Shown: piece by piece, positions 57,152 to 64,000 of the stretch
Position numbering within the stretch: position 1 is the first letter of the stretch
Layout of the letters: the number at the start of each line of letters is the position of its first letter
Assembly (NCBI RefSeq): GCF_019175385.1
Contig: NC_083348.1
Span: 46,026,950-46,090,949 of the forward strand
Direction of reading: 5' to 3'
Origin: Lycium barbarum
Taxonomy: Eukaryota; Streptophyta; Magnoliopsida; Solanales; Solanaceae
Length of the DNA: 64,000 bases
Notes under the pieces: generated by a model
Told to the model about the DNA's origin: nothing
The model's database searches: none
What the model saw: only the letters and a program-made list of their open reading frames with translations
Made by a program: the position numbers and the translations under genes

Positions 57152-57593
57152 GGTTTATCCTCGGAGTGTCTACAAACCGTGTCTAGTAGAGTCTTGTTTA
57201 TCGGTGTGTTGTGCACCACATCTATAAACAGGAAGCTACAGGACAATTAGGATGTTACCTTTCTTTCATATCTGAGATCGTGCGATAGAGCCCAATCCAT
57301 AGGAAATGAAATTCCTTATACTAACCCTTAATTTCAGCTAAAGAACGACATCGACAGAAGAGAGTGACTGATGATATTAGAAGTCACAAAGTACGCAGGT
57401 AAGCATAGGTACGAAAGATATATGTCGAGTAAGGTATTGAAGTACGATTGAAATTTAAAAATTGAAAATTTAAAGGGAAAGTAGACAGGAGAATGTAACA
57501 GGTGCAGTTCGAGTTGGACATACCAGGTAAGTCCATTATTCTCATACGGTTGTTGATATTTGGAGCCCTGTGTGGCTGTGATATGATATGATA

Positions 57594-57662
<69 letters not shown>

Positions 57663-58860
57663 GCCCTGTGAGGCATTGTTGGTATTTCCTGCGTGCAGGT
57701 TTTGAGATAATAAGAAATACAGAGGAAACTCTGCCAAAATTTTCCTAGAAATAAAAATAGAATGAGATGTAGGTTTCTAACATGTCCTGAAAGGTCCTGT
57801 CAATAGTAATGACAGGATTTGACTAAGTTGCGAGTACGACTGACCTCAAGAAATAAGTTAACTGCTGAATAGATGGTAATAGTAATTATGAGGTCAGGAT
57901 CAATATGGTAAAAGGAAATGTTAAGACAATTTCGAAGGGCGTGTGATAATAAAAGATGATTTAGAGAGGGCTGGAAAAATATTAAAAGAGTGTTATGTTG
58001 AGATATCAACTGATTTGATCAGTAGGGATAAATTACAATGAGTCTATAGTTAAAAGGAGTAATAATGTGATTAAGACAGGAGTACAGAGGAAAAGGAATT
58101 GTGGCGGATATGAATGTATTAATAAGACAACTTTCGAGATATTAAGGATAGGATTGACTAGGAAGGGTAAAAGGTTAAATACGCTTACTCCACCAAGTGT
58201 AATTAACCCATAGTAGGAATCATGAATAAGGTTAAGAAGTGTTACACTATGGGATTGAATACGAACAGGATATAATGAAATTAAGGAGGATGGTTATGAA
58301 AATAAGTAAAGACTAGTGAGGAAGTGGCTAAAGACATGACGTGATCCGTGTGACTAGAATATAATGGTAAGTGTAAAACGGAAAAGTGAGCTATAGTACA
58401 AATGAGAAAGACTTATCAAGTTCTATAGGGAAAGTTTAAAATAAAGGATACACGATAACGGAAATGATAGCGAGTACGAGAAAAGAAAGAGTAATTGAAA
58501 GGGAAGAAATAAGAAGAAAGCGAGATGACAGTGTAGCACTAGGTTATGACATGTACAACCGAGAACACTAGTATTATAAGTGACGGAACTGTGAAAGGCC
58601 AAGTTATAGAAAGAAGAGTAAAGGGGTTGAATGAGTGCTAGAAAATGAGTGATATGATAAGAATAGACGTGGAGGAACCAAATACGCTCTGAAAATGAGA
58701 AAAAGATTATGCAGAAGTAATGTGTTCCGAAGGATACAGAAGTAGCATAAGATTCCTTGTGTACAGAATAAAAGATATACATAAACGGGAGAAATGATAA
58801 GGGAATTCTAAAGGAAGCATCCAAGATGGACGTAATTAATTGAGTACGGACAGGGATCGA
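57152..58860 (+). mobile_element. Non-coding leader of element E copy 2
   Basis: Near-identical to 48964-50653, with small indels, including a longer TA run (57597-57658). Again no gag or protease. The fusion to pol is at the same base as in copy 1. Confidence 0.78.
57597..57658. repeat. TA microsatellite
   Basis: About 62 bp; counterpart of 49399-49450. Confidence 0.88.
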
Positions 58861-61800
58861 AAGGGTTATATTTATCATCTGGTACGGGTACACGACCTGA
58901 AGGCAGAGGCGCCGACTTTTCAGTCAGTGCCGGTTGTTAGCGAGTTTCCCGATGTATTCCCAGATGAACTCCCAGGCCTTTCTCCTGAGCGGGAGATAGA
59001 GTTCGCTATAGGCGTATTACTCGACACTCAACCCATATCCATTCCTCCTTACAGAATGGCACCTGCAGAACTGAACGAACTGAAGGAGCAACTGAAAGAT
59101 CTACTAGAAAAGGTCTTTATCAGGCCAAGTATCTCACCTTGGGGAGCACCGGTATTATTTGTAAAGAATAAGGATGGGTTGCTGCGGATGTGTATTGATT
59201 ATAGGCAGCTGAATAAAGTAACCATAAAGAACAGGTATCCTCTCCCCAGGATCGATGATCTATTTGACCAGTTGCAGGGTACTAAGTGTTTCTCGAAGAT
59301 AGACCTGCGGTCAGGTTATCACCAAGTACGGGTAAAGGAAGCAGACATTCCAAAGATTGCATTCAGGACCCGATACGGACATTACGAATTTAGAGTGATG
59401 TCCTTTGGGTTGACCAATTCTCCAGCAGTATTTATGGATCTGATGAACAGAGTGTTCAAGCCATTTCTTGACCTGTTCGTAATCGTATTCATTGACGATA
59501 TTCTGGTCTACTCACGATCAGAAGAGGAGCATGCAGATCACTTGAGAACGGTACTTAAGGTGCTCCAGCACCAGAAATTGTATGCTAAGTTCTCTAAATT
59601 TGAATTCTGGTTGACTTCAGTAGCATTCTTGGGGCATATTATTGGAGCTGACGGCGTTCGGGTAGATACGCAGAAGATTGAGGCGGTGAAGACTTGGCCT
59701 AGACCTACGACACCTACTGAAGGACGCAGTTTTCTGGGGCTAGCAGGGTATTACAGAAGGTTCGTAGAGAAGTTTGCCTCAATTTCAGCGCCTTTAACAA
59801 GGCTAACACAGAAGGCAACTAAGTTCCAGTGGACCGACGCTTGTGAGCGGAGTTTCCAATTACTGAAAGATAAATTGACTACGGCTCCAGTTCTAACTCT
59901 TCTTGAGGGACCGGATGACTATGTCATTTATTGTGATGCTTCCGGTGTTGGGATAGGTTGTGTGCTAATGCAACATGGCAAAGTTATAGCCTATGCCTCC
60001 CGACAACTCAAAAAGCACGAAAGGAATTACCCCACCCATGATCTGGAGTTAGCAGCGGTAATTCATGCTCTAAAAATATGGAGACATTATTTATATGGTG
60101 TGCATGTAGACATTTATACAGATCATAAGAGTCTCCAATACATCTTTAAGCAGAAGGAGCTGAATTTGCGACAACGACGGTGGTTAGAGTTGCTGAAGCA
60201 CTATGATGTTGACATTCTATACCACCCAGGAAAAGCAAATGTTGTAGCAGATGCACTCAGTCGTAGATCCATGGGTAGTTTGGCGGACATACAACCAGAG
60301 CAGAAGGAGATAGTCCGTGAAATTCGCCAGTTAGCTAATTTGGGAGTCCGTTTGGCTGATTCTGAAAACGGCAGGGTTTCTGTTTGGGGAGTTGCTGATT
60401 CCTCTATCATAGAGGAGATAAAGAGATGCTAGTACGAGGACCCTATCCTTGTACATCAAGGGGATGCAGCTCATAAAAAGGAAGAGACCCCATTTGAGGT
60501 GGCACCTGACGGAGTGCTACGATACAAAGGTAGATTATGTGTACCTGGGGTTGCAGGATTACGACAACAAGTGATGGGAGAGGCACACTGTGCCCGTTAT
60601 TCTGTTAATCCAGGGTCAACGAAGATGTATCATGACCTCAGATGCTTGTGGTGGGATGGCATGAAAAGGGATATAGCAGAATTTGTCGCTCAGTGTCTGA
60701 ATTGCTAGCAGATTAAGGTCGAACACCAGAATCCTGGAGGACTATTACAGGAAATGGAGATTCCGACCTGGAAGTGGGAGGTGATTAATATGGACTTCGT
60801 CATAGGTTTACCTCGCACTCTGTGAAAATATGACTCTGTTTGGGTCATCGTTGATAGGTTGACAAAGTCAGCCCATTTCCTTCCAGTCAGGACTACATAT
60901 TCAGCTGAGGATTATGCCAGGTTGTACCTTAAGGAGATAGTGAGACTTCACGGGGTTCCCACAACTATTATTTCTGATAGAGGAGCCCAGTTCACAGCTA
61001 ACTTCTGGAGATCCTTCCAGGAGGGATTGGGGACACAAGTGAGTCTCAGCACGGCGTTTCACCCTCAGACTGACGGACAGGCCGAGCGTACCATTCAGAC
61101 ACTACAGGACATGTTACGGGCCTGTGTTATGGATTTCCGGGGTAGCTGGGATGATCATTTGCCACTTATTGAGTTCGCCTATAATAACAGCTACCATTCG
61201 AGTATCCAGATGGCACCGTGTAAGGCCTTGTACGGGAGGAAGTACAGATCACCTATTGGCTGGTTTGATGTTGGCGAGACTAAGTTTATAGGCCCAGATA
61301 TGATTCAGCAGGCTGTTGATAAAGTGAAGCTTATCCAGGAAAGATTACTGGCAGCCCAGAGTCGGCAGAAATCATATGCAGATAATCAGCGTCGACACTT
61401 AGAATTTCAGGTTGGTGACTGGGTATTCCTGAAAGTGTCGCCAATGAAAGGTGTTATGAGGTTTGGCAAGAAAGGGAAGCTAAGTCCGAGATATATTGGA
61501 CCTTATCAGATTGTCCGCAGAGTGGGCCAGGTTGCCTACGAGTTAGACCTACCGGCTGATTTAGAAGCAGTGCATCCAGACTTCCATGTGTCAATGCTTC
61601 GCAAATGTATAGGCGATCCTTCCAGAGTATTCCCTGTAGATGATGTCCAAGTGACAGAAGAATTATCCTACGAGGAGCAGCCTATAGCCATACTTGATCG
61701 GCAGGTTAGGAGGTTGCGAACTAAGGACGTGGCTTCCGTCAAAGTAATATGGCGAAACAACAACAGGGAAGAGATGACTTGGGAAGCCGAGGAGGAGATG

Positions 61801-61893
61801 AAATACAAGTATCCCTACTTGTTCTCTACGTCTACAGGTAACTTCAACTCCTCACTTGACTATATTAATTGCCTGATGAACTGTATGTTATAA
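58861..61893 (+). pseudogene. pol: Element E copy 2 pol, one continuous frame with three nonsense codons
   Basis: Opening at a TTG at 58840, with no ATG before RT, the frame stays in register to the stop after NCLMNCML at 61893. [12 protein letters not shown] (D155 counted from 58840) and FIDD (217-220). RNase H: YCDAS, DLELA, YTDHKS. Integrase: SVNPGSTKMYHDL, where the second zinc histidine of A and copy 1 is [24 protein letters not shown] and DGQAERT. Tail: EEMTWEAEEEMKYKYP. Breaks are TAG at 60430-60432, TAG at 60706-60708 and TGA at 60823-60825; one codon is also missing in LRCLWWDG. Product would be a gag-less RT-integrase; inactive as is. Confidence 0.93.
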
Positions 61894-61946
61894 TGATAAG
61901 GGAAACCATTCCAAAAATTCTTATAGGACCGTACGGGACCAAATTC

Positions 61947-61997
61947 AACATTCGAGGACGAATGTTCTAAAGGGTGGGGGGGGGGGGGGAGGGAGAA
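61947..61997 (+). promoter_or_regulatory. Polypurine tract and hairpin, element E copy 2
   Basis: ACATTCG-AGGA-CGAATGT inverted repeat, AAAGGGT, 14 G (61976-61989), AGGGAGAA, then the LTR start at 61998. Confidence 0.86.
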
Positions 61998-64000
61998 TGT
62001 TAGACCCCGTATTTTATACGTCGAGTTATTCGCGAAGGAATCGACGTGAGGTAGAAACCTCAGATTTTTAATTTCTAAACTAGACCTAATCGGTTATAAA
62101 TTTTACTTAGTGTAAAAATGTTATTGGAGATTAGGAACTACTTAATTGTGGTATTAAGTAAATATTTGCGACAATAATGAGCCAACAAGAGTATCAAACG
62201 TCCAAGGTAAAAAGGATGATTCAAAGTCATCTAAAATAAGGCTAATGGAAGACATACAAATGTGCAATTAAATGTTGATTCATCCACTACATTTTCAATA
62301 TATTGTGGACAATTAAATTGGATGTAACATACATGTTATATTCGGCCATAAAACAGAAATTTGGAGGAGAAAAGTTGGAGCATACAATTGAATATTTGAG
62401 CATCTACTACTTTATGAAAGTATACATTATTTTTGGAAGACATCACATGGTGGAGGGATCACTTTACATTAAATATTGCTCATCCATCTTGGCATGATTA
62501 CAATAGACAAAGGGTGATGTATGAATCATTCACCACACTTACAATTGTCTTGTAAACAATTGAAAAGAATGAAGAAAGGAGAGACAAGGGAAGTAGGCTA
62601 GCCGAAAGTGAAGGGAAAGAATTAGAAAAAATTTAAATGTAAAGTTAATGGAATGACTCATTCCATAAGTGGAGCATGGGACCAACTTGTAAGCATCAGA
62701 TTTGAACCAAATAATGACCAAGATATCAGCCATCACAATTCATTTCTACTACACAACACAAAGAAAGAAAAACCTAATTCTAGAGAGAGAAAGTCTCGGC
62801 CAAGGGACTGATTTTTGAGCCCTTTGAGTCTTGATCCATAAATTATTTTCCAAGGTGTTTCAACCCTTTAGAAGGTCCCTAGAATGTGAAGACAGTCTTT
62901 GTAGCAACAAGAACCATTTTCATCTCAAATCACAAACTCTAGCCAAGTAGAGAAGTCAAGTTGTCAAGGTAAGATCTAACTTCTTTTGCTTGTATTAAGG
63001 GTGATGTAGATGAGTAAATATACATTGTATACATGAAATTATGTGTGTTGATGTTGGAACATGATAGTAGTTAGGGGGTTATATGTGTTGATGTTGAAGT
63101 ATGGTTGTAACTTGATGAACATGAATCGCATGCATAAAATCATGAAAGTTGGTGTTGGAATGTTAGTTGTCCATAGGGACTGTTTTGGTGGAATTAATGG
63201 ACTGATTTTCTTTAAATAATATGGTTGTTAATATCATAGATCTCATGGTAAAAATAATGAAAAGAATTGGAAGTTTAAAGGTGAAGTTATGTTAGTATGA
63301 AAATGATTGAATCTATGATTTTATGTGAAGTGATGTTGAAGCATGTTGAAACCGTTTGTGGACTGTTTTGTGAGGAAGTTAGTGAACTGTTTTTACATGA
63401 TATTTTGATTGTTATTATCATTAATTTTATGATGGAATGAAGGTGTTTAATGGTTGGAGTTGAAACTAAAGTCGTTTGTGAGTTGTTGTAAGAATTGTAG
63501 AAATGACGATGTAGCTTAGTTGCGTATGAATTGATGTTGTACTTGTCGTGTGGATAGCTGGTCATAACATACTGAAATTATATGAAAAGAAGACATGAAA
63601 TAATGTGTAAGAATCATATGTGGTTTGCTAACGTTTGCAAGAATTCCGAACATTGTTTAGGGACTGTTTGGGACATATTGTTGGACTGTTTTGGATATGT
63701 TGTGGTAATGGACTGTTTTGGACTTGTTGTTTTCATCAAGTTGGAAAAGGTAATTATAGTTAATAGTATACATCATGTTGTCATAGTGGTTGGGACGTTA
63801 TAGAATCGTTTCGACGAAATAATATGACTATAGATTAACAAGAATAAATTGGATGTGTCATAATCGCATGTACACTATTATCTAGCATTGTAAGGTGCGG
63901 GCTGTTTTGACACGTTGTTGTTATTGAACTTGGAAGATTAATGATAATTAAGATTATGCTTTGTATTGTATGTTGGATGGGCTGTTATAAGTTGTTACAT
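61998..64000 (+). mobile_element. Element E, third LTR, cut by the window end
   Basis: Starts TGTTAGACCCCG. It is the only E LTR here without the H insertion or the 285 bp deletion, so it shows the uninterrupted structure around 62770-63060. The remainder lies outside the window. Confidence 0.92.

Noticed and set aside
1..64000. Host protein-coding gene or tRNA gene.
   Set aside because: Every stretch with protein motifs is gag or pol, and the only tRNA-related sequences are 12-base primer binding sites.

Overview
This window looks like plant nuclear intergenic heterochromatin, most likely from a Solanaceae genome. It is packed with Ty3/gypsy LTR retrotransposons and their debris, and I found no host gene. 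The plant assignment rests on tRNA-iMet primer binding sites (TGGTATCAGAGC), polypurine tracts, LTRs of about 2.9-3.5 kb, and pol with a C-terminal chromodomain-like tail of the chromovirus (Tekay/Del-like) type. The Solanaceae assignment is an inference from general familiarity with the LTR style and was not tested. Family letters A-H are local names used only here.

Layout. 1-1113: plus-oriented fragment of a family B LTR. 1114-15282: tandem minus-strand array of a non-autonomous element C, LTR(partial)-internal-LTR-internal-LTR, with internal regions of about 2.9 kb and no gag or pol. 15283-18388: plus-oriented family B LTR, head-to-head with the array. 18389-20594: related minus-oriented LTR B', which folds back on it. 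20595-22787: truncated family D LTR. 22788-33431: element A on the minus strand, the only element with recognisable gag, protease, RT, RNase H and integrase; it carries several nonsense codons and a frameshift. 33432-36526: element F, a diverged relative of C with a D-type LTR. 36527-39170: second copy of the B'/D chimera. 39171-39807: internal debris and a duplicated D LTR terminus. 39808-42193: inverted pair of LTRs (G and G') around a 110 bp leader. 42194-64000: plus-strand tandem array of element E, with two pol pseudogenes and three LTRs; the first LTR is split by a solo LTR (H, 43215-46444) with a 5 bp target duplication.

How it works together. Only A ever encoded a complete polyprotein. 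E carries RT-RNase H-integrase but no gag or protease, because a long non-coding leader joins pol at the same point in both copies. C and F carry only cis signals (PBS, PPT, LTRs) and would have depended on proteins supplied in trans. Although their primary sequences have diverged, the LTR families share the same modules in the same order: a CTGCCGAAATTTC block, an AGGTATGTAAGGC block, an array of CCGAGTCCCT-type hairpin mini-repeats, and a three-hairpin module near the LTR 3' end. The most unusual observations are 5S rRNA-derived segments inside the internal regions of C and F, the three-hairpin module with compensatory substitutions between families, and the gag-less pol fusion of E.

Limits. 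Homology statements come from reading the sequence by eye; percentages are approximate hand counts. No database was searched, so novelty cannot be asserted.
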